Program-made: the position numbers and the translations under genes | Shown here: positions 52,600 to 61,686 of the stretch, in pieces | Numbering within the stretch: the stretch's first letter is position 1 | Layout: every line of letters starts with the position of its first letter | The notes under the pieces: generated by a model | Told to the model about the DNA's origin: nothing | Databases searched by the model: none | Seen by the model: the letters and a program-made list of their open reading frames with translations, nothing else | Source: Bacteroidota bacterium | Lineage (GTDB): Bacteria; Bacteroidota; Bacteroidia; Chitinophagales; Chitinophagaceae | NCBI GenBank assembly: GCA_947460595.1 | Contig: CANHGS010000004.1 | Location: 62,001-126,000 of the forward strand | DNA length: 64,000 bases | Direction: 5' to 3'

Positions 52600-53538
52600 T
52601 TATGTTATAGGACAATTATCCAATTCACTTAATCCAAAACAGGAATTTAATCCTTTAAATAATTCCACATGTGATTTAAATGTTTCTTCGATTGATGGTA
52701 ACTTACAATCAGAATTCAATATATCTATACTTAAAATATTAGTTAAAAAACTTGTATATAAAATTTGGAATTCCTTTTTTTCAATTGGTAATTGGTTTTT
52801 ATATGTTAAATGCACAAGTGTGGATTCATTTAAAATATGAATTTCATTATCAAAAGATATAGAAATCTCAACTTCATTACACTTATTTAAATCAGAAATG
52901 AGAACCAAGCTATCTCCTTTTTTGTTAGAAATTTTTAAAGTTCCAATTACTTCCTTGTAATTATCACCACGTTTATGCTTTGCATTATTAATTTGAATTA
53001 ATGTGGAGTCCAAATCTGGAAATAAACCGGTTAAGTATTGAAACAAGTCAATATAATGCAGAGAATTACAAGCTAAACCATACTCCCCTCCACTGACTAT
53101 CATTTGAATATTTTTTGCTTTGCCAATTCTTTCTTTAATTTCAATATAATTAGGATAATATCTATTTACAAAGTTACAGTATGTAGAAATTCCTTTTGAC
53201 TTGCATATTTCAATAGCCTTAACAAAATCACTTGATTTTTGAAAAACCACTTTTTCTAATAAAATATATTTTACTCCTTTTGTAGAAATTTTTTCAAAAA
53301 TTTGAAATCGTGGTTCAGCAGATGTAGCAATTACAACTAAATCAATATTTAATGGTAATTCCTCTATCGACTCTAAATAAATAAAAAAAGAATTATCTAT
53401 TTCAATTCTTTTACAATTTTCCAAAAACAAAAACTTATTTGGTTCTACAACATAGATTTCATCAAATTGATTCCCTTTTACCAATGAATAAGCATGCCTA
53501 CATCCCATACCACCAAAACCTATGATAGCTGTTTTCAT
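52600..53538 (-). CDS. Gfo/Idh/MocA-like oxidoreductase
   Basis: Starts MKTAIIGFGGMGCRHAYSLV, a dinucleotide-binding motif; VKYILLEKVVFQKSSDFVKA has E-K-V where most relatives have E-K-P. NFVNRYYPNYIEIKERIGKA and YGLACNSLHYIDLFQYLTG supply the active-site region (H-Y-I-D). 312 residues. It differs clearly from the adjacent oxidoreductase, so the two are not a recent duplication. PtmA-like oxidoreductases occur in legionaminic-acid loci of Campylobacter, but equivalence is not shown here. Confidence 0.82.
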   Translation of the reverse strand: MKTAIIGFGGMGCRHAYSLVKGNQFDEIYVVEPNKFLFLENCKRIEIDNSFFIYLESIEELPLNIDLVVIATSAEPRFQIFEKISTKGVKYILLEKVVFQKSSDFVKAIEICKSKGISTYCNFVNRYYPNYIEIKERIGKAKNIQMIVSGGEYGLACNSLHYIDLFQYLTGLFPDLDSTLIQINNAKHKRGDNYKEVIGTLKISNKKGDSLVLISDLNKCNEVEISISFDNEIHILNESTLVHLTYKNQLPIEKKEFQILYTSFLTNILSIDILNSDCKLPSIEETFKSHVELFKGLNSCFGLSELDNCPIT

Positions 53539-53549
53539 AATTAATGATT

Positions 53550-54716
53550 TTAATTATTGAATATTGTCGATTTTAAAATCCATTTTCCATTATCATCTTT
53601 ATACCATAGATGATCTGATCTCCAACTATCGATAACTTCCCAAAAATATTCTTCTGTAATATCACAATATTCTAAAAACTCTTTAAAATGTTTTTCCGGA
53701 AACTCTCCATCGAACTTCCTAACTAATGCAACACCTTCCTCTCTAGTCAAATGACCATCTCGAATTTCATGAGCAGTATCTGATGTACATCTTCCAATTC
53801 CAAATTTTATAAAACTTAAATAATAATGGAATCCATCTAATCTATCATCAAGTGATGCATACTTAGAATATGTACCCTCACTTCTAACAGGATTGGCTTC
53901 AAAACCAGTATTCTCAACACAGTAATAAAAATTTTCCTGTGGAATCCATTTTTTATAATAACCATAAAAATGAATTTCAGTTTTTAACTTATCTAATTCA
54001 TCATTACTTGGTGCCATATAAGGAACTAAATCGTTTTGATTTATTCCGTATTTTACTAAGTCTTCTGGACCCAAACCTGAGAAATAATGTTTTTTATGAT
54101 CAGCTTTATAATCACGAGTTGGAACAAATGCATTTTTCATATCTCCTCCATATTCAACTTCTCCATTTTCACCATACATAATTAATGGAATCTGATGTTG
54201 AACAGCAACTTGAAGTGGGTAATTGGTTTGTCCAAAAATAAATGGTTGAAATGGATCACCTAATATTTCAAATGATAATTTGGTTAACTTTTTATGAACT
54301 TTTCCTGCAGGACTTCCAAGAACATTTGCTAAATCACCAGTTCTTATCATGTTTTGCAAATTTTGAAAACCAATTTCTGTATAAATATGCGGAGCCCAAG
54401 TAACAGTTAAAGGGTTCATTCCGTATTTATGTTTTAATTCATGAGCTATATATGCAGCATCTTTACCTCCACTACATGGTACTAAAACATCATACCCTCC
54501 ATCATTTCTGCGAAATCTATCTAGTAAAGTTACTAACTCACTTTCTCTCTGTGTCCAATTGATTTTATTCTTTTTAAACTCAGCAAAATTACAAGCCGAA
54601 CAAATTCCTTCATCATCAAAAGTTATTCTAGGCCTTTGATTAGAAATTGTGCATTTTTTACAATATTTAACTTCATCAGGGAGATTATATCTCTCTTTTG
54701 TCTTTTTACTTTCCAT
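53550..54716 (-). CDS. N-acetyl sugar amidotransferase (set 2, zinc-ribbon type)
   Basis: PP-loop ATP pyrophosphatase amidotransferase of the WbpG/PseA group. An N-terminal zinc ribbon is intact: YCKKCTISNQRPRITFDD and CSACNF. The PP-loop is VLVPCSGGKDAAYIAHELKH (SGGKD). MNPLTVTWAP, IMYGENGEVEYGGDMKNAF and CTSDTAHEIRDGHLTREEGV are typical of the family. It differs strongly from the set 1 enzyme, so the two sets probably arrived separately. Linked to the nonulosonate genes, it may add an acetimidoyl group to the legionaminic-type sugar, as PseA-like proteins do in Campylobacter. Confidence 0.9.
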   Translation of the reverse strand: MESKKTKERYNLPDEVKYCKKCTISNQRPRITFDDEGICSACNFAEFKKNKINWTQRESELVTLLDRFRRNDGGYDVLVPCSGGKDAAYIAHELKHKYGMNPLTVTWAPHIYTEIGFQNLQNMIRTGDLANVLGSPAGKVHKKLTKLSFEILGDPFQPFIFGQTNYPLQVAVQHQIPLIMYGENGEVEYGGDMKNAFVPTRDYKADHKKHYFSGLGPEDLVKYGINQNDLVPYMAPSNDELDKLKTEIHFYGYYKKWIPQENFYYCVENTGFEANPVRSEGTYSKYASLDDRLDGFHYYLSFIKFGIGRCTSDTAHEIRDGHLTREEGVALVRKFDGEFPEKHFKEFLEYCDITEEYFWEVIDSWRSDHLWYKDDNGKWILKSTIFNN

Positions 54717-54717
54717 T

Positions 54718-55365
54718 TTATTTGATTTTTAAAAAATTTTTATAAATAGATAACCCTTCTTCGCCACTTTTCTCAGGATGAAATTGAAAACCATATATAT
54801 TACCCTTTTGAACTGAAGAGCAAAATTCAAACTTATTATATATGCTTGTACTTAAAATTACATTTTCATTAGATGGTTTTGCATAATACGAATGAACAAA
54901 ATACATCATTGCCCCTTCTTTTAATTCAATTAAGGGTGAGTGATTCCAATTATTTCTATCAAATGAATTAATTTTATTCCAACCAATATGTGGTACTCTT
55001 AATTTTACATTTTCAACTTCCGAAGGAAATTTCAAAATTTCTCCTTCAATAAAACCGAGCCCTAAATGCTCCCCAAATTCATAACTTTTTTCAAAGAGTA
55101 ATTGCATCCCTAAACATACTCCCATGATTGGTTTATCCGATTTGACATATTCTTTTAATACTTCTACTAAACCTAGATTATTTAATTGACGCATTGCACC
55201 TTCAAAAGCACCTACACCAGGCAATACAAGATAATCAGCATTTAAAATAATTTCCTTATTACAAGAAATAATAGGTTCATAACCAAAATGAAGAAATGCT
55301 TGGTTAATACTAAATAGGTTTCCTAATCCATAATCAACTATTACAATATTTTTCATTATCGACAA
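54718..55365 (-). CDS. HisH-like glutamine amidotransferase (set 2)
   Basis: Class I glutaminase. NIVIVDYGLGNLFSINQAFL opens it; ADYLVLPGVGAFEGAM, the Cys nucleophile in IMGVCLGMQLLFEKSYEFGE, RVPHIGWNKIN, YFVHSYYAKPS and the His-Glu pair in GFQFHPEKSGEEGL are present. It provides ammonia for the adjacent set 2 HisF-like barrel and amidotransferase. It overlaps hisF by 10 bp and precedes the amidotransferase by one base. Confidence 0.9.
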   Translation of the reverse strand: MSIMKNIVIVDYGLGNLFSINQAFLHFGYEPIISCNKEIILNADYLVLPGVGAFEGAMRQLNNLGLVEVLKEYVKSDKPIMGVCLGMQLLFEKSYEFGEHLGLGFIEGEILKFPSEVENVKLRVPHIGWNKINSFDRNNWNHSPLIELKEGAMMYFVHSYYAKPSNENVILSTSIYNKFEFCSSVQKGNIYGFQFHPEKSGEEGLSIYKNFLKIK

Positions 55366-56201
55366 TTAATTTCTTTAGAATGCAAATGCAATTTAAGATC
55401 TGATAAACAAATTGGACTTAATTGAAGTTTAGATTTACCACTATTAATAAAATCAAAATTTCCTTCTTCGTTTTGATTTACATTCATTTTTAAATGCTTT
55501 ATTGCATCATAATGAAGTATAGAAGCTAGGGCAACGGAATCTACAATATTATTATCAAATAAGTTTTCAATATCTTCTTTAGAACCAGCACCTCCATGGG
55601 CAATTATAGGAATTGAAACATTATCAGCTATCATTTTAATTAAGTCAATATCAAAACCTTTACCGGTACCTTCTTTATCAACAGAAGTAATAATTAGTTC
55701 TCCACAACCCAATTCTTCAACTTTTTTAGCCCATTCTAGAACTTCTTTACCTGTAAATTCACGACCATTATCTGTAAAAGCATAATACTTTCCATTTTTA
55801 TCTTTTATAGCTTCTATTGCAACCACAATTGTAGATGACCCAAACTCTCTTGATGCATCTCTAATTAATTCTGGATTCTTTATAGCTGCTGTGTTTATTG
55901 AAACCTTATCTGCACCAGCCCTTAGAATACTTTTTATGTCTTCAAGAGAACGAACCCCACCTCCAACTGTAATTGGAATGAATATTTTTTTTGCAGTATC
56001 TTCTATAATTGAATGAAGACTATTTCTATCATATAAGGAAGCTACTACATCCATAAATAATAATTCATCTGCACCATTATCATAATAATACTTTGCAAAA
56101 TCAGATGGTCTGCCTAAAACTCTTAACCCTTCTAAATGGATTCCCTTAACTAAATTTGGACCTTTAACATCAAGTCTCGGAATAATTCTAACTGTTTTCA
56201 T
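55356..56201 (-). CDS. HisF-like ammonia-accepting subunit (set 2)
   Basis: HisF-family TIM barrel. [94 protein letters not shown] and [13 protein letters not shown] are recognisable. The core is followed by a C-terminal extension of about 35 residues (from about 245: [20 protein letters not shown]) not found in histidine-pathway HisF. It overlaps both neighbours, with a 14-bp overlap with the cytidylyltransferase gene. Confidence 0.88.
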   Translation of the reverse strand: MKTVRIIPRLDVKGPNLVKGIHLEGLRVLGRPSDFAKYYYDNGADELLFMDVVASLYDRNSLHSIIEDTAKKIFIPITVGGGVRSLEDIKSILRAGADKVSINTAAIKNPELIRDASREFGSSTIVVAIEAIKDKNGKYYAFTDNGREFTGKEVLEWAKKVEELGCGELIITSVDKEGTGKGFDIDLIKMIADNVSIPIIAHGGAGSKEDIENLFDNNIVDSVALASILHYDAIKHLKMNVNQNEEGNFDFINSGKSKLQLSPICLSDLKLHLHSKEINCR

Positions 56202-56898
56202 TATTTTTATTTAAAAAATATTCTGCCAAAACCCAATCAGACTGGTAATCTATGTCTATACTTCTCTCCTCTGGCATTATAAATTTTTTTATTCGTTTAA
56301 AAGCAAAATTTTGAGTTTGGGAGAATGAATTAGTTTTTATCAAATAAATTGAGCCATTGTAAGTATATACAAGTGGGCAGTCTTGTCTATTAGGATAAAT
56401 TGGACTAGTAACAAATCTCTCTAAATCGCCATTCTCATTCTCTTTGAATATTGTAAAATATGGACTTTCTTTTGCTATTTTAACAGATACAACCATATCC
56501 GCATTTGATTCATTTGAGATTTTCTCAATTCCCCTAAAATCTGAAACAAGTCTAAATGGGGATGTGGGTTGCAATAAAACAAAATGACTAAATTCTATTC
56601 CTCTTTTACTATAGAAATCCAATGCATGTTTTATTACATCAAAAGTAGTAGAAGAATCTGAACTCAAATATTCAGGCCTAATAAAAGGAGGATTTAAATC
56701 ATATTGCTTTGCAATATCAATAACTTCATCATCATTTGATGAAATACAAATCACATCATCACTTGTACAAATATTCAATGCAAACTCTATAGAATAAGAA
56801 ATTAATTTTTTCCCCCCTAAAAGTTTGACATTTTTTCCTGGTAACCCTTTTGAGTTTTTTCTTGCAGGGATTATAAATAAATATCTTTTAAAAATCAT
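56188..56898 (-). CDS. legF: CMP-nonulosonate cytidylyltransferase (LegF/NeuA-like)
   Basis: Activates a nonulosonic acid with CTP. LFIIPARKNSKGLPGKNVKL contains the CTP-binding ARKxSKGLPGKN motif, followed by ICISSNDDEVIDIAKQYD, FIRPEYLSSDSSTTFDVI, FVLLQPTSPFR and IPERSIDIDYQSDW-type end (MPEERSIDIDYQSDWVLAEY). 236 residues, the single-domain form. With legB, legC, legH, legI, legG and ptmE in the same operon, legionaminic acid or a close relative is the most likely substrate. It overlaps ptmE by 4 bp. Confidence 0.88.
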   Translation of the reverse strand: MIFKRYLFIIPARKNSKGLPGKNVKLLGGKKLISYSIEFALNICTSDDVICISSNDDEVIDIAKQYDLNPPFIRPEYLSSDSSTTFDVIKHALDFYSKRGIEFSHFVLLQPTSPFRLVSDFRGIEKISNESNADMVVSVKIAKESPYFTIFKENENGDLERFVTSPIYPNRQDCPLVYTYNGSIYLIKTNSFSQTQNFAFKRIKKFIMPEERSIDIDYQSDWVLAEYFLNKNNENS

Positions 56899-57950
56899 AG
56901 GAAATTGATGTTTTTAATGTCTATTTGAGCTTTATTAAAATCATCGATTTTCCCAATGTCAAGCCAATAACCAGAAAACGGATACGAAATTATTTTCTTT
57001 TCAAGGTCTATCATTTTTTGCATAAAATCAGTTGCATCAAAAAGAACATCCTTAGGAATATATTTTATCAATTCTTTTTTCATTAAATATATTCCACCAT
57101 TAGAATAATATGTAAACGTTGGCTTTTCTTTAAAATCAATAATTTGACCATCTCTACTTTCTAATACTGCATATGGGACTTTAACTTCATATGGAATAGT
57201 TACTACAGAAAAATCAGCACCATTTTCTAAGAAATTAATAAAAAAGTTCTCGTAATCTAGATTTGTAAGTATATCTGAATTTGTAATAAGTATATAATCA
57301 TGTAAAAAATTTTCAACTAATGTTATTGATCCAATAGTACCCAATGGGACTTTTTCCCATACATAGTGAATGTTAACTCCTTTTTGAATACCATCATTAA
57401 AATAATCAACAATTTGCTCTCCTAGATAATTAACAGAAATATTGATATCATCTATTCCGAACATAATTAACCTATCAATATTGTGTTCAATTATTGGTTT
57501 CTCACCAACATTTAAAAGAGGTTTAGGTTTAGTATTTGTTAATGGCCTAAGACGTTGACCTTTGCCTCCAGCCATAACTAGTGCATCAATTGGGAGATAG
57601 GATTTTAACTTTCGAAAATTGATTACTTTAATTACCTTATTATCGTTTTTATTTAAAATCGGAATTATTCTAAAATTTTGATTCTTTAAATATTGAATTT
57701 TGTAAATATCCTCATCACCCTTTCTCAAATACTTGGGATTATTTTGAATAAACTTTAATACACTTTCATCAATATTTTTATCGCCTATTAATCCTCTACG
57801 AATATCACCGTCTGTTAATGAGCCCATAAGGAATTCATTTTCATCAACGATAAATAATATAGCATCAAATCCCAATTTTTCTAATTGAATTAGAGCTTCT
57901 CTTGCACTTTTATTGTGATTAAATAGATGTTTTTTAAAATTATTATCCAT
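56895..57950 (-). CDS. ptmE: PtmE-like nucleotidyltransferase with CBS domains
   Basis: Residues 1-115 form a CBS pair (AREALIQLEKLGFDAILFIV, MGSLTDGDIRRGLIG). Residues 119-351 are a nucleotidyltransferase: DALVMAGGKGQRLRPLTNTK, PKPLLNVGEKPIIEHNID, YVWEKVPLGTIGSI, ITNSDILTNLDYENF and FSGYWLDIGKIDDF. PtmE of Campylobacter makes GDP-glucosamine, the GDP-linked precursor used for legionaminic acid, with this same domain order. Its presence argues for the GDP-sugar route and for legionaminic rather than pseudaminic acid. Confidence 0.88.
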   Translation of the reverse strand: MDNNFKKHLFNHNKSAREALIQLEKLGFDAILFIVDENEFLMGSLTDGDIRRGLIGDKNIDESVLKFIQNNPKYLRKGDEDIYKIQYLKNQNFRIIPILNKNDNKVIKVINFRKLKSYLPIDALVMAGGKGQRLRPLTNTKPKPLLNVGEKPIIEHNIDRLIMFGIDDINISVNYLGEQIVDYFNDGIQKGVNIHYVWEKVPLGTIGSITLVENFLHDYILITNSDILTNLDYENFFINFLENGADFSVVTIPYEVKVPYAVLESRDGQIIDFKEKPTFTYYSNGGIYLMKKELIKYIPKDVLFDATDFMQKMIDLEKKIISYPFSGYWLDIGKIDDFNKAQIDIKNINFL

Positions 57951-58621
57951 TATTTATCTATATATTTTATAAGTTGAAAAGCTTCAGAATATTTCACACC
58001 AACACTTGCGCCTCTAAAAACAGCTAACGATTCTATATTTTTTAGACTTCTTGGAAAAGGGTGGTCTCCCAATTCTGAATCATAAATTTCCATAATAGAA
58101 ATTTTTTCATCAAAAAAATCAGATATATCAACAAAATAATTTGGAATGAATACTTTTTCATGTAACATTGGTGCAAACTCCGTTTCAGAAATACATTCAT
58201 ACATCAATACTTTTTTTATAAAAGGATATCTGAATGACTTGGTACATGCTACAACGGCCTCAAATGTATATCTATGATCAGAATGAGCATCAGATCTATT
58301 CATAACATAAATTACAGTAGGCTTGAAATCAGAAAATATTTTAGAGATCTTAGGAATCATCTCATTAACAGTAATTGGATTTAAACTCATTGTTGGATAG
58401 TCTAATTTGTAGACTTCCGAACATCCAATTCTATTTGCCACATTTTCAATTTCAATTTGTCTCAAATTGACTTTATCAGACCCAAATCCCATTTCTTCTG
58501 ATATATTTGTTACAATCAACCAAGCTAAAACATCGCCATTTGCTTTATGTTTTAATAATGTTCCCCCTGCACCAAGTATTTCATCATCTGGGTGTGCTGA
58601 TATAACTATAACTTTTTCCAT
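57950..58621 (-). CDS. PIG-L family N-deacetylase
   Basis: Zinc-dependent LmbE/PIG-L deacetylase. The signature AHPDDEILGAGGTLLKHKA (residues 9-27) supplies the metal-binding His and Asp, and NRSDAHSDHRYTFEAVVAC supplies the third ligand and catalytic region. 223 residues, cytoplasmic. It overlaps ptmE by one base and follows the formyltransferase gene by one base. The pairing suggests removal of an N-acetyl group followed by N-formylation of the freed amine on the nonulosonate or its precursor. Confidence 0.9.
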   Translation of the reverse strand: MEKVIVISAHPDDEILGAGGTLLKHKANGDVLAWLIVTNISEEMGFGSDKVNLRQIEIENVANRIGCSEVYKLDYPTMSLNPITVNEMIPKISKIFSDFKPTVIYVMNRSDAHSDHRYTFEAVVACTKSFRYPFIKKVLMYECISETEFAPMLHEKVFIPNYFVDISDFFDEKISIMEIYDSELGDHPFPRSLKNIESLAVFRGASVGVKYSEAFQLIKYIDK

Positions 58622-58622
58622 A

Positions 58623-59504
58623 CTATCTTAAATATTCACCTATTTCAGGTAATTCATTAAATGTGTGCCTCAAAATTGTTACTTGACTATTTGATGTTTT
58701 TACAGTAACCTGATTCCCATTGACATTTAGAACTTTTCCAGGTTCTATATTAGATTCACAATTGTCGGAGATACTTATTTCCCAAACTTTAATTTCTTTA
58801 TTTTGAAAAATAAAATGTGCTCCAGGATAAGGTTCAGAAAGTCCTCTAACTAAATTACTAATTACCTCAGAATTCATTCTAAAATCGATTAAACCATCAT
58901 TCGCATTACGTTTTCTCCACGTATTTCCAATTCCAATTTGAGGGATTTTAATATAATTTCTATTTTTCAATTTGGGTAGAAAATCAGTCACTTGATCAAC
59001 TGCACAATTAATCATTTTATGATATAGTGTATTTGCATTATCGTTAAAATCAATGCTAAATTCCTTTTGATTTAAAATATCGCCAGAATCAGCTCCTTCA
59101 TCCATGAAAAAAAAGCTACTGCCTGTTTTTTTTAAACCTAAAACCTTAGCCCAAATCAACGGATGTCTCCCTTTATTATTAGGCAATAAAGCTGGATGGT
59201 ATCCAATAACTCCAATTTCAGTAAGTTCTAAAATCTCTTTTTTTATCAAATTTGACCACCCAAAACAAAAAATCACATCAGCATTTAATTCATTAATCCA
59301 AGCAACATTATTGGGATGATTAATATCATTTACATATTTATATGAAATATTATTTTCAATTGCAATTTTTGAGAGATCAAAAAAATCCGAATTAAATCCA
59401 GATTCCTTTTTGGTGATTATACCAACTATTTCTGATTTTAATTCAATTAGCTTTTCAAGCATAACTTTTGAAAAATGAACAGAACCTATAAATGCAATTC
59501 TCAT
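58623..59504 (-). CDS. Formyltransferase-fold protein (sugar N-formyltransferase candidate)
   Basis: Hydrolase/formyltransferase fold related to Fmt, ArnA-N and sugar N-formyltransferases. IGVIGYHPALLPNNKGRHPL carries the conserved catalytic His and FFFMDEGADSGDILNQKEFS the catalytic Asp. The residue two before the His, normally Asn, is Gly. The C-terminal domain (about 200-293) resembles the Fmt OB-like domain (GLSEPYPGAHFIFQNKEIKV). It overlaps neuC by 4 bp and precedes the PIG-L deacetylase. It probably uses N10-formyl-tetrahydrofolate to formylate an amino sugar. Confidence 0.85.
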   Translation of the reverse strand: MRIAFIGSVHFSKVMLEKLIELKSEIVGIITKKESGFNSDFFDLSKIAIENNISYKYVNDINHPNNVAWINELNADVIFCFGWSNLIKKEILELTEIGVIGYHPALLPNNKGRHPLIWAKVLGLKKTGSSFFFMDEGADSGDILNQKEFSIDFNDNANTLYHKMINCAVDQVTDFLPKLKNRNYIKIPQIGIGNTWRKRNANDGLIDFRMNSEVISNLVRGLSEPYPGAHFIFQNKEIKVWEISISDNCESNIEPGKVLNVNGNQVTVKTSNSQVTILRHTFNELPEIGEYLR

Positions 59505-60664
59505 ATTGTTGCTAAATTGAAAAATTGTTTTTTTAATAAATTTTCTGTTGGTGTGGACAAAATAACAGATGTGATAATTTCAGAAGAATTTAAACACCCA
59601 TATGGATTCTCTGAATCTTGAATCTGTTTAGTAAAATCATCGGAAATTGCTAGCCTTATTGCATTAGTGATAGAGTTTTTATTAGGTTCACAATCGATAA
59701 CGGTTTTAGCCTTTATACGTCCTTGTTGCCTATCACCAATATTAATAGTTGGCTTTTTAAAACTAGGAACTTCTATTAACCCACTTGAAGAATTCCCAAT
59801 TATAACATCACAATGTAATATTGCTGAGAGGTATCTAAGCTGACCCAAAGAATCAAAAGAAACTACTCTATTCCTATTATTTTTAACAAAATCGTCAATC
59901 AATTTTATTATTACACGACCGTCATTATCTGCATTTGGTTTTGTAATTATAATATTGGCATTCTCAAATTCTTCAAATGAATCTAATAATTCTTGAAACT
60001 GCTTTTCTGCAGAAGCAATATCTAAAGTAACTGGATGAAAAGTAACAAGAAAATTAATTTTAGCTAATTTAAAGTCAATGGATTGTTCAAATTCTATCCT
60101 GTCAAGAAGATTTAATCTATTAATATTCTCAATTCCTAAAGCACCTACATTAAAAACAGTTTCAGGCTGTTCACCAAGTTGAATTACTCTATCCCTATAT
60201 TCTTTTGTAGCTGTAAAATGTAAGTGAGACATTTTAGTAATAGAATGACGAATAGATTCATCAATTAGTCCTTCTGTTGCCTCCCCTCCATGACAATGAG
60301 CTATTGGAATCCTGGAAATCATTGCAGCAGTAACTGCTGAAAATATTTCAAACCTATCACCTAAAACTAAAATCCAATCCGGACGTAATCTTTCAAACTG
60401 TTCTGCAAAACCAATAACCCCTAAACCAATGCTTTTTGAAATCCCAACAGAAGTGTCAGATGATAAAAGCATTTCGACTTTAGCATCTATTGTAAACCCA
60501 TCCTTTTCTATTTGTTTATATGTAAGTCCGAATTCAGGAGACAAGTGCATCCCAGTTACACAAATACAAAGATTAACTTTAGGATTACTTTGCAAAGACT
60601 TCATTGTCCAATATAATAACCCATATTCAGCTCTGGTACCTGTTACAACGCAAATCTTTTTCAT
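59501..60664 (-). CDS. legG: Hydrolysing UDP/GDP-sugar 2-epimerase (LegG/NeuC)
   Basis: Converts a nucleotide-linked 2,4-diacetamido-trideoxyhexose to the free 2-epimer. KICVVTGTRAEYGLLYWTMK is the NeuC/LegG start; CVTGMHLSPEFGLTY, VLGDRFEIFSAVTAAM, HCHGGEATEGLIDESIRHSI and IGNSSSGLIEVPSFKKPTIN follow. 387 residues. It lies between legI (4-bp overlap) and the formyltransferase gene (4-bp overlap). In this gene company LegG is a better name than sialic-acid NeuC. Confidence 0.92.
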   Translation of the reverse strand: MKKICVVTGTRAEYGLLYWTMKSLQSNPKVNLCICVTGMHLSPEFGLTYKQIEKDGFTIDAKVEMLLSSDTSVGISKSIGLGVIGFAEQFERLRPDWILVLGDRFEIFSAVTAAMISRIPIAHCHGGEATEGLIDESIRHSITKMSHLHFTATKEYRDRVIQLGEQPETVFNVGALGIENINRLNLLDRIEFEQSIDFKLAKINFLVTFHPVTLDIASAEKQFQELLDSFEEFENANIIITKPNADNDGRVIIKLIDDFVKNNRNRVVSFDSLGQLRYLSAILHCDVIIGNSSSGLIEVPSFKKPTINIGDRQQGRIKAKTVIDCEPNKNSITNAIRLAISDDFTKQIQDSENPYGCLNSSEIITSVILSTPTENLLKKQFFNLATI

Positions 60665-61686
60665 TTAAAATGTTTGATTTCAACTTGCGTAAATTCTGTT
60701 ACATCATATAACAACTCCTTTCCAATAAAATTGTCAATCTCCATCGGGCTTATTCCATTACCCGGCCGTAGCGCTACTAAATCATGCTCCTGGATAATAT
60801 GACCTTTACCTCTAGATTTAGAATAGTGTAAACTTTTTCTCACAATTTGAATATTTTTCAACTCTGAATTACTTGGTTTTTTTTTGCTATCACCTGAAAT
60901 TGCCTTTTCAATATTCCTAATTGCTGAAATCATTTCTTTAAGTTCACTTGGTTCCAATGAAGCCAAATGATCCGGCCCAGGCAAATTCTTATCTAAAGTA
61001 AAATGTTTTTCAATAACAGTTGCCCCCAAAGCTACTGCTGCAATTGGCACTTCTATTCCTAAAGTATGATCAGAATATCCAACTTCAACTCCAATTTCAT
61101 TCTTGATGCTTTCCATCGCTTTTAAATTAACATCCATCATTGGTGTAGGATATTCAGTATTGCAATGCAAAACAATAACATTAGACCTACGAATTCCTTG
61201 ATCACATATTACTTTAACAGCAGCTTTAATATCATCCATAGTAGACATTCCAGTAGAAATTATAATTGGCTTACCTTTCTTAGCAATATGTTGTAAGTAA
61301 TGTTTATTTGTTATTTCACCAGAAGGGATTTTGTATAAATCAATACCTAGGCTATCCAAGAAATCAATACTCTCCTCGTCAAAACCAGTAGACAAAAATT
61401 TGATTCCATTTATAACTGCATGCTTTTGAAGTTTATAATGCCATTCAAAAGGCATTTCTAATTTCTTTAACATTAAATATTGAGAATCATCGCCATCATT
61501 TACATTTTTCTCTTGATAAGCTGCTTTTTTTGCCGATTTTGTAACTAAATTATCAGCTTTGAAAGTTTGAAATTTTACGTAATCCGCACCTGCTTCTGCT
61601 GCTTTTTCAATTAGTTTAATTGCATTTTCAAAATTGCCATTATGATTTACCCCAGCCTCTGCTATGATAATTGTCTTTTGTGTCAT
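60661..61686 (-). CDS. legI: N-acetylneuraminate/legionaminate synthase family (LegI/NeuB)
   Basis: Condenses phosphoenolpyruvate with the 6-carbon amino sugar. IIIAEAGVNHNGNFENAIKL starts the TIM barrel; ADYVKFQTFKADNLVTKSAK, LSTGFDEESIDFLDSLGIDL, YKIPSGEITN, IISTGMSTMDDI, HCNTEYPTP, EVGYSDHTLG and VIEKHFTLDKNLPGPDHLAS are all family-specific. The last 60 residues form the SAF (antifreeze-like) domain: RKSLHYSKSRGKGHIIQEHD. Length 341. It overlaps both neighbours by 4 bp. Confidence 0.94.
   Translation of the reverse strand: MTQKTIIIAEAGVNHNGNFENAIKLIEKAAEAGADYVKFQTFKADNLVTKSAKKAAYQEKNVNDGDDSQYLMLKKLEMPFEWHYKLQKHAVINGIKFLSTGFDEESIDFLDSLGIDLYKIPSGEITNKHYLQHIAKKGKPIIISTGMSTMDDIKAAVKVICDQGIRRSNVIVLHCNTEYPTPMMDVNLKAMESIKNEIGVEVGYSDHTLGIEVPIAAVALGATVIEKHFTLDKNLPGPDHLASLEPSELKEMISAIRNIEKAISGDSKKKPSNSELKNIQIVRKSLHYSKSRGKGHIIQEHDLVALRPGNGISPMEIDNFIGKELLYDVTEFTQVEIKHFK

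Noticed and set aside
56188..61686. Plain sialic acid (Neu5Ac) pathway
   Set aside because: legB, legC and ptmE with the CBS-nucleotidyltransferase layout are not needed for Neu5Ac and point to legionaminic-type acid; final proof needs chemistry.
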